Shown here: positions 24,441 to 35,620 of the stretch, one piece after another | Numbering within the stretch: position 1 is the first letter of the stretch | Layout of the letters: each line of letters starts with the position of its first letter | From: Petrosia ficiformis | Lineage: Eukaryota > Porifera > Demospongiae > Haplosclerida > Petrosiidae | DNA: 64,000 nucleotides | Assembly: GCA_947044365.1 (NCBI GenBank) | Contig: OX345638.1 | Coordinates: 1,935,701 to 1,999,700 of the forward strand | Direction of reading: 5' to 3' | Notes under the pieces: model-generated | The model's database searches: none | Seen by the model: only the letters and a program-made list of their open reading frames with translations | What the model was told of the DNA's origin: nothing | Made by a program: the position numbers and the translations under genes

Positions 24441-25230
24441 TGTAATAAGAAACGTATCGTTGACTATCCCAACATGTGGGGATATTTGAGAGACCTGTAT
24501 AACACACCAGGATTTGAAGAAACAATAAATAGATTCCATATTGAACATCACTACCAGGTATGGAGACTATGGACTGTAATTTCATGATAACTTAAGCCTA
24601 CGTTTAACCTGATGTCACATATATGGTGTTGTATATGTGATATTTGACCCCATACGCAGTTGGGAGTGAGTTCCTAGCATTATGATGCACTCTAAGGGCT
24701 TGTAATTGGTGTTGCCCATGAAAAAAGCTTAAGAAGTTGATGGTTTTTTGGCCCCCTTTGCCTTAAATATAGACTATGGGGGAATTTTAAAGGTGGGTGT
24801 CTCCCTGTTAATGGGGGTGCGAAGGGGGCGCAGCCCCCTCGCCATCCATGCAATCTGCTGGGTAGCTGAGACATTTCACTTGCTGTGAAACCCAATATTG
24901 TGGGTTTAGCTGGTGCTGACATGCAGTTGGGTTGTTTTGTTTGCCCCAGTTACAGTCAAAAGAGGGAGAACACTGCATTTGAATTAGTCCCACGAAGCGC
25001 TTGGAGACTTTCGAGTCTCAGGTAAGGAGGTTGCTAGAAGCACTTCTCGCCATGGTTTCTTATGTGCAACTTGACCTTTGAACTGTGACGTATGATACAA
25101 GGACAATTGTATTAATTTATTATTTTATTTTCAGGGCAGCCACATTCAAATAAATCCTAAAAGTATTGTTGCCTTTGGTCCTGATATTGACTATTCCGTA
25201 CCTCACGACAGAGCAACAAAATTTCACTAG
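24441..25230 (+). CDS. Glutathionyl-hydroquinone reductase, last two exons (partial)
   Basis: Exon 24441-24557 (117 nt, TTTTAG acceptor, GTATGG donor) encodes 'CNKKRIVDYPNMWGYLRDLY' followed by 'NTPGFEETI' and 'IEHHYQ'. Exon 25135-25230 encodes 'GSHIQINPKSIVAFGPDID' and ends 'PHDRATKFH' with TAG. Both are phase 0. These are the conserved C-terminal segments of xi-class glutathione transferases (Ecm4/YqjG family), which reduce glutathionyl-hydroquinones in the cytosol. The N-terminal catalytic-cysteine exons are not visible upstream. A degraded middle exon of the same family lies 10 kb downstream at 35205-35476, so the locus has been rearranged or these belong to two copies. Confidence 0.75.
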
Positions 25231-26080
25231 CAGTTTATTGATATCGTCATGACAATCACCAATAGGGTGACCACCAGACAATTTATAATTCATTTTTGGA
25301 TATACATATTTAAAATATAATTATATATTATTATTATATTATTATTGAAAAGTAAAATGATTTTTACTATTAATAATATCTTAGTAGTAGTTATTATTAT
25401 ATATTTATGGAAATACAAGAGAATGAAGGTGTATGTTTTAGTACAAAGATACATTATTAATTTTCATTACAATTGGGTGCACAGGGTTGTCATGGTTACT
25501 TTATGCTTTTTGGAATTTTTATGGTCAGTGATTTGATTATGAAATGTGTTTTGCAAAATAAACAGCAAATAAAGAAATAAGAAAATTTATTAGTAATACA
25601 TACCTTCTAAGGAACTTATCAAATTCTCTTTTACATGCAAACCCAGTTCTTCTCACTAAAATATTCTCTTTCAGTCATTAATAGTTCAACCATCATTTGA
25701 CCAGTGAATAACTGGAACAGAATGTGGAAGGGTCTTGAACCACACCATCTACAAACAACTACGTAGCTTGAGGAGCCAGTTGTAACAGAGGTGCTCTCGA
25801 GTCTGTCCAACCTTCTATTTTCAAACAATGGTTTTATCATCAGATGATTCAGAAATACATACATAACATGAAAGTCGTATGGACTATTTCAATCATGCTT
25901 TGTTGTATGATATAGTTTAAGTTCAACACATGAACAAGTAGAAAACATAATTTATGAAACCAATCATAATAAAGTTTACGTAGGTAGAAAATAGAAAACA
26001 ACATGTCTTAAATGTATGGTAGCTGCAATAAACAGGACCCCATAATGACAGAAAGCATCAATAAGAAACACATAGATAAT
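25231..26080. other. No gene recognised
   Basis: 3' flank of the hydroquinone reductase exons. AATAAA-like motifs occur near 25557 and 25568. The rest is AT-rich and lacks repeats or long open frames. Confidence 0.5.
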
Positions 26081-26084
26081 GTAG

Positions 26085-28802
26085 TTAAGTGGGATGAGGT
26101 TTTCTCAAAGGACTTTGTGGATGAATCTGTTCCATAGGAACTCTTGCGTGTTGAGAGGGAGTAGGAACAGAGCTTAGTTGTCCTTCCTTCATTAGTGAGT
26201 TGAGAGCACGAAAATGTATTTCTGAAATATGTTGAAGGTCATTACGTACTAAAGGTGGGTGGGGGATAGAAGAGGAATAGTTTGGATTTAATACAATAAT
26301 TATGAAATATTTCAATAATTATCATAAACACACATTATTGTGATTGGATTTTCAAGAGGGCTTTCAATACTTCATTCATATTAGTGTTGTTTTAGTATGA
26401 CAATACTGACCACTTTTGGTTATAGTTATATAGTGTGTCAGTTTATCACAATTTTAGTTATAGTTAATTAACTAAAACATTTAGTCATACATGTAGTTAT
26501 TGGAGTTATATATGTAATTGATTAACTAAAAGTGCCCAATTTTCATTTTAGTTCAGTAGACCTGTAATTTAGTTATAGTTTAGTTAACTAAAAGTCATAA
26601 TACCTTACTAAAAGGGATTTTAGTTTTAGTTATAGTTAACTAAAACAACACTAATTTATAAATTCACCTGCCATGCATTTTGTAAGTTGATGTATACAGG
26701 AACCGAAACAGAATGAACAAACATACTCTCTATTGTTTTATTGCTTATATACACATAACAAATAAGCTGTTTAAACAAAAAAGTTTGGACCAAAAGCCTT
26801 CTTCATGACATCAGAACATCCAGGCCGTGTATAATTATAAAGCACGTAGCAATATGAATTTGCCTATACACTGGAAGATTTTAAAGGGGTATTGCTCAAA
26901 TATTGTTTTTTTTTTATTCAAGACCCTTTGTCATAAATACTTACACATACCTCTCTTGTCATAAGAATGGTTTCGACTGACTAGCACTTTCTTCAAAAAA
27001 GAAACCATGGCTCCCGAGGCCAAAAACTTCTCAGGAAGTGGTAGAGAAGCAAAATAGTCAAAATCTACAGCAAATGGGTTTGGAGGAGAAGGTGTTGTGC
27101 AAATGGTTACCAGTTCAGCTATGATTTCCCAAGGTGGAATATCTAGAAATAATAAGAAAAAGTAATGATTTAAATTCATCATTAACTGCGACTGTACAAG
27201 TGAAAATTAGTCTTACTTGAATTTCAAGCTTTACCACATGCAGTTGAAACATACTATATTATAACACTTAATCTTGAGCCATATGCTCTGAAAATAAGGA
27301 TCAAAATTATTATCTTTAAAAAATGAGCCTATTTTTGCTATCATAGACAGTATCAATGAGTAGTTGCATTAATCATAAAACTTAATTTTCAATATCACAC
27401 AACTCTACAATACAATTTCAACTATACTGATTCTAAATCTTACTTTTATCTTTCCATGCTGATGTTGTTTTTAGTTGCAATGGAAAATCTTTCTCTGAGG
27501 TATCTTCACTAGAGATACGCACTAATCTGTCATGATTAGAGCAAATCCATACATATGGACAATTATATCATGCATAACCAGCAATGAGGAACATAGTATA
27601 ATCTTCTTCCTGATAGATACGTATATGTATGAATAATTATATATATAGATGCATGAATAACAAATAAATGTATCATGCTTAGATGGATATGTTTGGTGCA
27701 GGGAAGGATTATTGAAAATAAAGCCTCTGTCTTTATATTTATCTATCCTATCCTATCCATCCATCCATCCATCCACCCATCCATCCCTCCATCCATCCAT
27801 TCATCCATCCATCCATCCACCCATCCATCCGTCCATTCATCCATCCATCCATCCATCTTACAATATCCTGTTCAGTTTCACTGGGACTAGCTGGAGGAAG
27901 TCCTACATTAATAAATCCATATCCACTGAGTCTAAAATTAATCATCATATGAGTATCATGTGACAATCATACGACATACATGTATACTATATACCTTCGT
28001 TGTTGATTCCGACTCATCATGAGTGATGTTCTAATATGTAAAAAAGGAATTCCATAACTTTATCCATCACTACACTAGAATGTATGTATACTAACTAGGC
28101 AACCATAACTATAGCAAGTGATTATATTATTATAATATTTATTGTCAAGTGAAGATTCTGATACTACACAGAATGAAGTACTCCATAGTCCATACATATC
28201 CCATAGTGCCACAGTCAGCAGTTCACTGTGGTGATCCCTGTAACTTTATGGGATCCAAAAGTACTTTTGAATCACATTCTAGTAGTTACAGCATAATGTT
28301 GCTTTAGTTAACTATAACTAAAACCACTTTTAGTAAAGCATTATGACTTTTAGTTAACTAGAATTAAACTACAAGTCAATGACTATAACTATGTAACTAT
28401 GTAACTAAACAAAAAATGGCCAATAATGGGAACTTTTAGTTAGTTAACTAAACTAAAACTCTTTTAGTAAGCCTAATATTTAACCCTTAGAGCATTGATG
28501 TCACATATATGTGACATTTCACCCCTACGTGGTTCGCTGTCTGTTCCTAGTTACACGAAGCTGTCCAAATGCTTGTAATTGGCGTCAGGCACAAGCTGAT
28601 GAACGTGGCTAAAAAAGGGCTCAGTGCTCTAGGGTTAAGTCAATCAACTATAACAGACATACAATAACTATAGGTAAAAGAGGTAATTTTTGTCAACACT
28701 AATCTAAAGATCATTCACATTCACCATCACCTTTGGTTCATTTATTATACTACAAATCATTTCTTCTCTTCCTCGTAAATGAGTTGCAAAATATCTAAAA
28801 CC
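26085..28802 (-). CDS. Multi-exon gene of unknown family (several exons)
   Basis: Exon-like segments with good splice borders on the minus strand, in coding order: 28802-28731 ('[20 protein letters not shown]'), 27931-27862 ('[20 protein letters not shown]'), 27142-26951 ('[20 protein letters not shown]', '[20 protein letters not shown]') and a last exon 26248-26085 ('[19 protein letters not shown]', proline-rich tail, TAA). Possible small exons near 28030-27995 and 27520-27440 were not resolved, and phases between 28731 and 27931 do not join without one. The composition looks like conserved protein, but I do not recognise the family. A TAGTGTTGT MITE and a piggyBac-like MITE lie in its introns or flank. 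Confidence 0.45.
26381..26654. mobile_element. Palindromic MITE, TAGTGTTGT family (best termini)
   Basis: Ends 'ttagtgttgttttagt' and 'actaaaacaacactaa' are perfect inverted repeats of 16 bp, with an inverted 'ttagttatagtt' interior. This is the clearest member of the family. Confidence 0.7.
27745..27860 (+). repeat. (ATCC)n microsatellite
   Basis: About 29 slightly interrupted ATCC units next to the donor of the 27931-27862 exon. Confidence 0.95.
28297..28703. mobile_element. Palindromic MITE with nested piggyBac-like MITE
   Basis: A TAGTGTTGT-family element ('aatgttgctttagttaacta' ... 'ttgtcaacactaat') is split by the 151-bp element at 28484-28634. Confidence 0.55.
28484..28634. mobile_element. 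piggyBac-type MITE (TTAA target)
   Basis: It is flanked by TTAA on both sides (28480-28483, 28635-28638) and has inverted ends CCCTTAGAGCA / TGCTCTAGGG. TTAA duplication and CCC-starting termini are hallmarks of piggyBac elements. It has no coding capacity. Part of its interior ('gatgtcacatatatg') recurs near 24610, suggesting another relic there. Confidence 0.75.
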
Positions 28803-29334
28803 CTGAAATTAAGGTTGAGTACAATGCATTTTGAGAAAACAAATAAAGCCGTTTTCTGAGAATTCATGTTACTTTTATAGTTACAAGAGGCTGAAGAAAG
28901 CTGAATTCTATAGCTTTTCACTGAAACCATAAATTTACATTTCTAGGCACTATCAAACTCCCATCTTTCTCAGAGAGCAACTACAGTTACCCTACCAGAG
29001 GGGGCGGGTACTAAGACTATGTCACATCTACATTATAATTGTATGTACATACGTAGCATACATATGTACCTATACACACCCAACTTTCAATAGTCTGGAG
29101 AGAAAATGATTCAGTTTTTTCTTCTCTGCCTGTGTTTATAATTACATAGTATTGAACAATGAAATACACTACTAAGTCCCTTACCATTTTTTGATTAATT
29201 AAAATTAATATTAATTGCAATTATTATTAGATCTAGGTCTGCTCTAGCTAACCACGTGGTGATATACGCATGCTCCCCTATCTATCCCGCCAAAACAAAA
29301 AAAAAAGTAAGTGCGTATACTCATTATAATAGCT

Positions 29335-30720
29335 TGAAAGTGATGTACGTGCAGTTCTATTGTGTCCAGCTGTTCTTGGTGGATAGTATTTGATCGTTCT
29401 ACTGACTGGTCATATCAGCATACAAGGTGAGATATTAAGACATATAGCTATGTATAGTGTAGCTCTATTGTGTCTGTGCTAATTCTGTCTTTAACAGAGT
29501 TGCATGTATAAAGTATAAAATTTCACTTTCTTTTTTATAGCAATATACCTCAGTCTTGTTTCCAGTTCTGGCTACCATTTGAATAGAGCCTCAGAAGTTG
29601 ATCATAATGAAAAGTGTTGACTGCTCTACCTGTATGGAATTGAGGCTCAGAAGTGTTCTCAATGGACAGTGCTGGCTACTCTACTGGTAATAGCAGCTTA
29701 CAAAGTAAGATATTAAAGCGTGTATATCTCTTGCTACATCACATGTGCCTGAAAATGAAAACTGTTGAAAATACGTTTAGTTAAATACTCACAAACAATG
29801 ACAAATGCTAATTTATATCTTGAGCTTTAGGAATGGTGACATACTCAACTAGGGAATTACTACACCACAGGTTGGTCTAAGTTGGACTTACAAACTATTT
29901 ATTACAGCAATGACTAACAATGGTTACTAGTCTGTTATTATAGCAGGCAGTAAAATCACAAAGTTGTTTACCCTTGGTACTGCCTGTAGTGCTTCCAGAA
30001 TTGCCCCACATAAATTTTGTAATGGTTAACTCACCTTATATGTCTAATTCTATGTTAGTAATATCTAATAGCATGTATAAAACTTTACTTTTTTACAGCA
30101 AGTGTACCTGCAAGCAGGGTTGGGGCTGATTACGCAAGTGTGATTATGAGTATGACTACCCAGAAAAGTTTCTGAATAATTACCAAAACTTCTGATTATG
30201 ATTATGATTACTCTAGCATGATTACACTATGATTATACTATACCACTGCATTCATTATCACAAGTGAAGTGTGTGTGGTGGTCTAGAGCTGGTGATTTAG
30301 TGGCCATTTTAACATACACATGTAACGTGTGACTTTCACTGACATGACAGCTGCATTATACATTTACATCTATTTACACCTGTGCTTTGTAACATTAAGT
30401 ACAACTACCTGCGTTTGCATGATTACATTTTATCGTTGGAATGATTACAGTACTGGTTTAATGTGATTATGATTATGAATACGCCAATTTCAAGTGATGT
30501 GATTATGATATGGTAAAAAGTCTAGTCGATTACAATCGATTACGATTATAATAGTAATCGGCCCCAACCCTGCCTGCAAGTGAAGATATTCATCATCCTG
30601 TTTCCAGTTGTAGTTCCAATGTACAGTAGAGGATCAGATGTATATCTCTGTGGATGGTGTTAGCTGTTCTACTGGTCATAGCAGCCTTCAAGGTAAGATA
30701 TTAAAGCATATATGTTTTAA
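29335..30720 (+). repeat. Three exon-like repeats
   Basis: Segments ending about 29425, 29712 and 30690 share 'gttctactggtcatagcagc', then 'aaggtaagatattaaagc'-type sequence that looks like a splice donor. The second and third are preceded by 'ctgtttccagttctggct'-like sequence. No frame is open through all of them, so they may be non-coding exons or plain repeats. A hAT-type MITE splits the third. Confidence 0.4.
30115..30572. mobile_element. hAT-type MITE with 8-bp target duplication
   Basis: Ends CAGGGTTGGGGC / GCCCCAACCCTG are inverted, and the 8-bp CCTGCAAG is repeated exactly on both sides (30107-30114 and 30573-30580). An 8-bp duplication and CAGGG termini fit the hAT superfamily. The interior is rich in 'gattatgatta' and has no ORF. 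Its perfect flanks suggest a recent insertion. Confidence 0.85.
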
Positions 30721-31091
30721 CTGGATAAGTGCTACACACGTGCCAGAAAAAACAATGTGTCTGTTTTGAAATATTCAGTTTAGCACTCACACAAAAGATG
30801 TGAAGTTGTAGTATGTTAATTAAAGACAAACAAAATATGTATTGTAATTATGCATGTGGGTTCATTTTTGAACACGTCCACTTTGTCCCCATGGTCCTAT
30901 CCTCATACAATCTGTTCATAATTTTTAGAGATGATTCTTTTGAGGTAGTTTTCAAAATTAAATGAAGATAGTCTCCTGTTCTGTCAATGATTAAACTAAT
31001 ATATTACAGTATTGTGTGTTTTAGGAGTTGATACTGTTTGTTTTTGTATTGACAATTATATAAAGTAACAATATCTATAAAATCATGATAA

Positions 31092-34000
31092 CTATACAAC
31101 ATCAAAATTTATTATGGGTAGTGGTTTTAGTGGATGTAGTTTTTTGTGTTGTTCAATCAAACTCTTTTTCTGTGCTTTATAAGTATCCCTTAGGAGTGGT
31201 TCATACCATAGCTTAATGTACTCAAGTGAGGGATGGAGGAAGATAGCCTGGATGAATTGTTGTGTTTGTTCTATCCATTTTATAGGTGGAGATGTGGTAC
31301 TATCACGCTCTTTCACGGGAATGATCTGGAGTAATCTGATGGTTGTGTGTAACTTTAACATGTTAGTAACAAGAGGTAGTACCTGTTCATAAAACAATGA
31401 TGCCTGTTTCATGTTATCATTTAAAGTCGGATTTGTTCTGAAGTTCAGTTTGAGTTCAGTGAGGTGGTTCTTCTGTGAGATGACATTAAAGAAAGTTCTT
31501 ATCTGTTCATTGTTAGTATCTGATACTGGAATGAATACACTCAGCTCTTGTAGACTAGTGTTGTGTGAGAGACCAGTTGTCAGGAAGGAGAGGTATTTAC
31601 TAGAATTAGTAATCATATTCATATAAGCTTCAATCTCCAGATATTCTATTGTTTGGTTTAGTATTAACATATTTTGTAGACTAGTACCCATACTATCAAT
31701 AATGTCATTATTGCTAAGATTTATCTCCACTCTTAGAGATTTAAGTGTAGTATTACTCTGTAGAATAGTGAAGAGTTCAATAACACTCTCAGATGTGTAT
31801 AGTGGTAAGTCAAGTTGTTGTAGACTAGGATGAGAGTGAAATAAAAGATGTGGTTCATATTGATGGTATAGTTTAATACAGTGTAGTCCTTTGACACGAG
31901 GAAGGAGTGATGTTGATAGTTTACGAGACCACCGTAGTCCAATCTCCATAGTAGTGAGTGGTGTGTTTACCTCTACTATATTCAGTGATGATGATAGGAC
32001 ACGATCAGATATATCCAGTTTAAGAGTTTGTAGTGTGTGGTTTTCTTTTAGTAAGTGTTCAATTGTTCCATCAGACAGAGGACTAGTATTTTTAACTCCA
32101 AGTGAGAATGATGTTATTGTTTTATTTCCTGTTACTCCATTAATTAAACTAGTGATAGTTTTTTGAGTGACAGTAGGATTGTCATTGTACTGAAGCTTCA
32201 TTTCTAAAAGTGTAGAATTCATTGCTATACATGTCTCTAGTTCAGAATACTTGTCTTTACGTAATATGGAGTTTGTACTATCATCAATGTCGAATCTTCT
32301 GTTAACAAGTGCAGTACTTTTATTAGAGGAAGGTTGAGTAATTGTAATATCACAAGACAAAGATCAACTGAATTTTTTTTTAATACACAATAGCACTCCT
32401 GAATATTGTGAAAGAATGATAGTTTCAATAACTTGTACACTGAATCATCAGTTGGTTCAAACATCTTTACCTGTAGTATCTTACACTGGTTCTGTTGTGA
32501 GTTGTTTGTTAGTGTATTAGTAAGGATTTGTACTTGCTGGTCATTTAGATCTGATAGGTCCAAGTGATTCCATGATGTGTTAGAATTGTTGAGGAAATAA
32601 CTGAGACACAATATGTCAAACAGTGATAATCTTACTCTACTGAGACACAGTGAGTGGTTCTTCATGGATTGTGCTAATACTTGACATAATGTTGTGTTCT
32701 GTGATTCATACAGGAGTTGAAGAAGGAGAATGTCAAGTTTATCAAAATAGTCTGAATAGTAGTACATGTAAGTACGCCAATGTGAACCCATTTGAATTTG
32801 TGGATGTTGTTGAAACCTGCGTTGATAACAAGCATCAAATCCAAATTGTGGTATCCTCTTACATTGTAAGTCAATTTCTTTGTTGAAATACTGTTTGTAA
32901 TCCTCATGTTCAAGGTGTGTTAGACCTGATACAAACCTCAGACACATTCGAAAGTGATCATCATTAAAGTGATCATTAAACACTTTCTCTGTCTCCTCAT
33001 ACTTAGTAATCCACCATGCTGCGAGAAATTCCTGGATACTCAAGTGAAGGAATTGATAATATTCATCATCATACATAGTAAATGTTGTCATTAGTCCTAG
33101 ATAGTCTGCCTTGACAACTGACTCATTCAGAGACTGCTGTACTAGAAATGAAGAAAATGTCATTCTTGGATTGTTTTCTTTCAAGCCGAGGTAAGCAAAT
33201 TCACACATCTCTTGGAAAGGTGTAGCTATGACTGAATGATCAAAGTTGTGTATTTGTCTAGGTAGAATATTGCCTGGCCTTTTAATTTCCACATATCTTC
33301 TAATAGTTTGTAGAACAAAGTTCTCATACAAATGTGTGAGTGTGTTTGGTAAATTTCCATTTTCTTTACGATAAACTAAGATGACTATGGAACAGACTAG
33401 TGGTATATAACACAATGACTGGACATCACCTCGTACTTCAAGATCTTGGATGAGCTTCTCTGCTAGATGAGGTTCTGTTTCAAGTGTTCCATGGACTACA
33501 TTCTTAATTTGTTGTGCTGTGAATCCCATTACCTCAACATGTCTATTGATAGAGTCTAAGTCAAGCAGTGAAGAGGAGGCATAGCTACGAGAGGTAACAA
33601 TTACTGAACATTTATGTAATAGCTCTTTACATATGATTTTATTTGCTAGTGAAGATTGTCTGAGTTCAACACTTAATTCATCCCAACCATCAAAGATTAT
33701 CAGCAGTCTTTTCCCCTCTGAAACTGTCATCCACTCAACCACTTTCAATATTTTTGGACTTTCATAAACAAACAAATCTGATAGTGTACTAGCTTGAGCT
33801 ATCCTGATATTTCTCAAAGGACAGTAAATTACCAAATCATATTGTTGATGTTTGATTTGTCCATTAGCCCACATATTTAACAGTTTACGACAGAGAGTTG
33901 TTTTACCAATACCAGGAGGACCATCAATGACTATGGTAAGAGACTGACCACTCTCATTTGGTTTAAGGACATCCTCAATATCTATCAGTATAATTTTATT

Positions 34001-34919
34001 ATTAGTGAAGTGTGGTATTTCGTCAATATTTCCTCTTAACACACACCAAGCTGTCTGCTGTATTGTTTCAGGATCAGCATGTCTGTCTTGTGATTCTAAT
34101 AGTGCTAATCTTCCAAAGAAGTCTTGTCCAACTCGTGGTGGCCAGTCTGTAGGAACAATAGGTTGGTGTTTATATTTATCTCTCATAATGTCACAATATT
34201 GTTGTACATGAGGATCCAATGGACTAATGGATGTATCTTCATCAGTGATAGAATGACCTGTAGGTATGAAAGATAATAATAGTAATGAATGTTGTTTATG
34301 TAGAGAAGACTGACCTAACTGTTTTAATATGGAGGTAGCAATATCTGTTAGTGTCTGATGTTGTTGATTTCTTAATACATGACAAATATCATGTAGACAC
34401 TGGTCTGGATCAGAATGTGTTTGTAGTTGTCTCTCTAATGCCATTACCAGTTTACTAGCTTTCCTATAGTCATCTTCTCCTGTTATTGCATGTATGTTAT
34501 TTCTTGTTTCAAGTGGTATCAGTTTATTTGTGTACAATGCATTAGTTACACTGTAAAGAGTTGGAGTAATGGCATCAACCAGCTTATCAAAATGAGTTCG
34601 AAATAGTTCCTTCGATCTCTGATTACCTGTATAATATAGTGTACATCAAGACTATATCATTTATATGATGATTTGTATTACCTGTTATAGGACCAGGGTT
34701 GAGTTCAATATCTCCTGATAAAATGAGGAGGAGAATCAGTCCACAGACTAGAGAGAAGGTTAGACCTCTAATCCACCTGATCCTAGTGACTCCATTTATC
34801 CTGCTGTTATCAGTGGTTACATCACTGGTGGGAGACTTTTTAGTACAGTGAGTATGATATGATATCTGATGATAATACCATGATCCTATACTTGATCTCC
34901 ATTGACAGATATCAATCAT
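31092..34919 (-). CDS. NLR: 2A-signal, death-fold, NACHT, LRR (frame break before LRR)
   Basis: Exon 1 runs 34919-34682 from the first ATG; a 55-nt GT-AG intron is 34681-34627; exon 2 starts at 34626. The junction (ACA G|GT AAT) keeps one frame. Residues 1-50 are polar, 52-68 are strongly hydrophobic, and 70-77 read DIELNPGP, a complete 2A recoding motif. Next come a helical death-fold/CARD-like region (about residues 80-200) and a NACHT ATPase with Walker A GPPGIGKTT (about 33900) and Walker B LLIIFDGWDE (about 33690). A winged-helix-type region follows, then about ten leucine-rich repeats of the N-x-x-L-x-x-L type (32290-31092). The LRR frame (31092 to about 32352) is shifted by -1 relative to the NACHT frame, which stops at 32237. 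The join is either a frameshift, an assembly error or an unrecognised intron. Function by family: intracellular pattern-recognition receptor. Intact up to the LRRs. Confidence 0.8.
32237..32360 (-). other. Frame break between NACHT and LRR reading frames
   Basis: Two overlapping open frames meet here. Nine A residues lie upstream (minus strand), but changing that run by one base does not remove the problem, because the alternative frames stop within 25 bases (TGA). A weak intron from the GTT in 'TACAAGTTATTG' (about 32425) to AACAG|A (about 32298) would restore the frame. Confidence 0.5.
34689..34766 (-). other. Signal-like hydrophobic segment plus 2A peptide
   Basis: Encodes a 17-residue hydrophobic run (LTFSLVCGLILLLIL) directly followed by SGDIELNPGP. 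The D(V/I)ExNPGP consensus makes ribosomes skip the Gly-Pro bond, so translation would release the leader and restart at Pro77. A leader that is both signal sequence and 2A has been described for sea-urchin NLR proteins. All consensus residues are present here. Confidence 0.85.
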
Positions 34920-34943
34920 GATAACTAGTAGAATATGAAGCAA

Positions 34944-35204
34944 TAAGAAAAGAATAGTTCAATAAGCAGACTGATATTCACTTAGAAGGGGTGTGTTTGA
35001 CCATATATGGTAATTCATGTAAACAGGCACACCCTAATGTAATTAATTAACATCAGTGTGGGTGTGTCACTGTGTACTGTATTAATTGATAGACAATGAA
35101 TACCTTCAGCTATAATTAGCACGTGGTTAATTTAGCTATTTACACAGTTGATGGCTAGTAATGTTTGGTGGTTTATTTTTATTAACTGGTATAATTTTAT
35201 CTAG
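34944..35204. promoter_or_regulatory. NLR upstream region
   Basis: Non-coding sequence 5' of the NLR start. It contains short palindromes ('accatatatggt' near 35003, 'gtaattaattaac') and two GGTGTGT boxes. No clear TATA box for the minus strand was seen. Confidence 0.2.
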
Positions 35205-35476
35205 GAAGTGATGGATGACGTTTCAATCCTGAGGCCCGAGACAGTACCCCTGATACAGTCAAATTCCTCAAGCAGGTTTATTTCCTCACAAATCTAAACT
35301 ATGATGGTCGAGTCACAGTACCTGTTCTGTTTGATAAGAGAGAACAAAAGATTGTCAACAATGTATCTGCTGAAATACTTTAATGAGTTCTGTTTGACAC
35401 CTGAGGCTAAAGCATTAGACCTGTATCTTCCAGTTCTTCGTGAGAAGATTGATGAACTAAATGAGTGGATTTACAA
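35205..35476 (+). pseudogene. Glutathionyl-hydroquinone reductase middle exon, frameshifted
   Basis: After a CTAG acceptor one frame reads 'FNPEARDSTPDTVKFLKQVY', 'NYDGRVTVPVLFDKREQKIV', 'NNVSAEIL' and then TAA. Shifting by one, it continues 'YFNEFCLTPEAKALDLY' and 'LREKIDELNEWIY' up to a GTGAGA donor. This is the conserved 'TVPVLWDK...IVNNES' and 'R..ID..N.WIY' part of the xi-class transferases. The few missing residues at the break match the usual 'SSEIIRMFN' region, so a short deletion has destroyed it. The C-terminal exons of the family lie at 24441-25230. Confidence 0.75.
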
Positions 35477-35519
35477 GTGAGAATTATCTTAATAACAATA
35501 CATGTGAGACTATCAGTGT

Positions 35520-35589
35520 AGATTACATGTACATGTATACTTACTTAATATAGCACATCTATAGCAATACTTGATAATACTGAGATGAG

Positions 35590-35620
<31 letters not shown>

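Noticed and set aside
27675..27963. HPSIHPS-type ORFs
   Set aside because: Translations of the (ATCC)n microsatellite; only the adjacent minus-strand exon 27862-27931 has coding character.
32374..32385. Programmed ribosomal frameshift at the A9 run in the NLR
   Set aside because: Shifting in either direction at the run meets a TGA within about 25 bases, so slippage there cannot join the NACHT and LRR frames.
34689..34712. Viral or retrotransposon origin of the 2A sequence
   Set aside because: 2A motifs occur in viruses and some non-LTR retrotransposons, but here no viral or retrotransposon gene is nearby and the motif is spliced in frame to an NLR.
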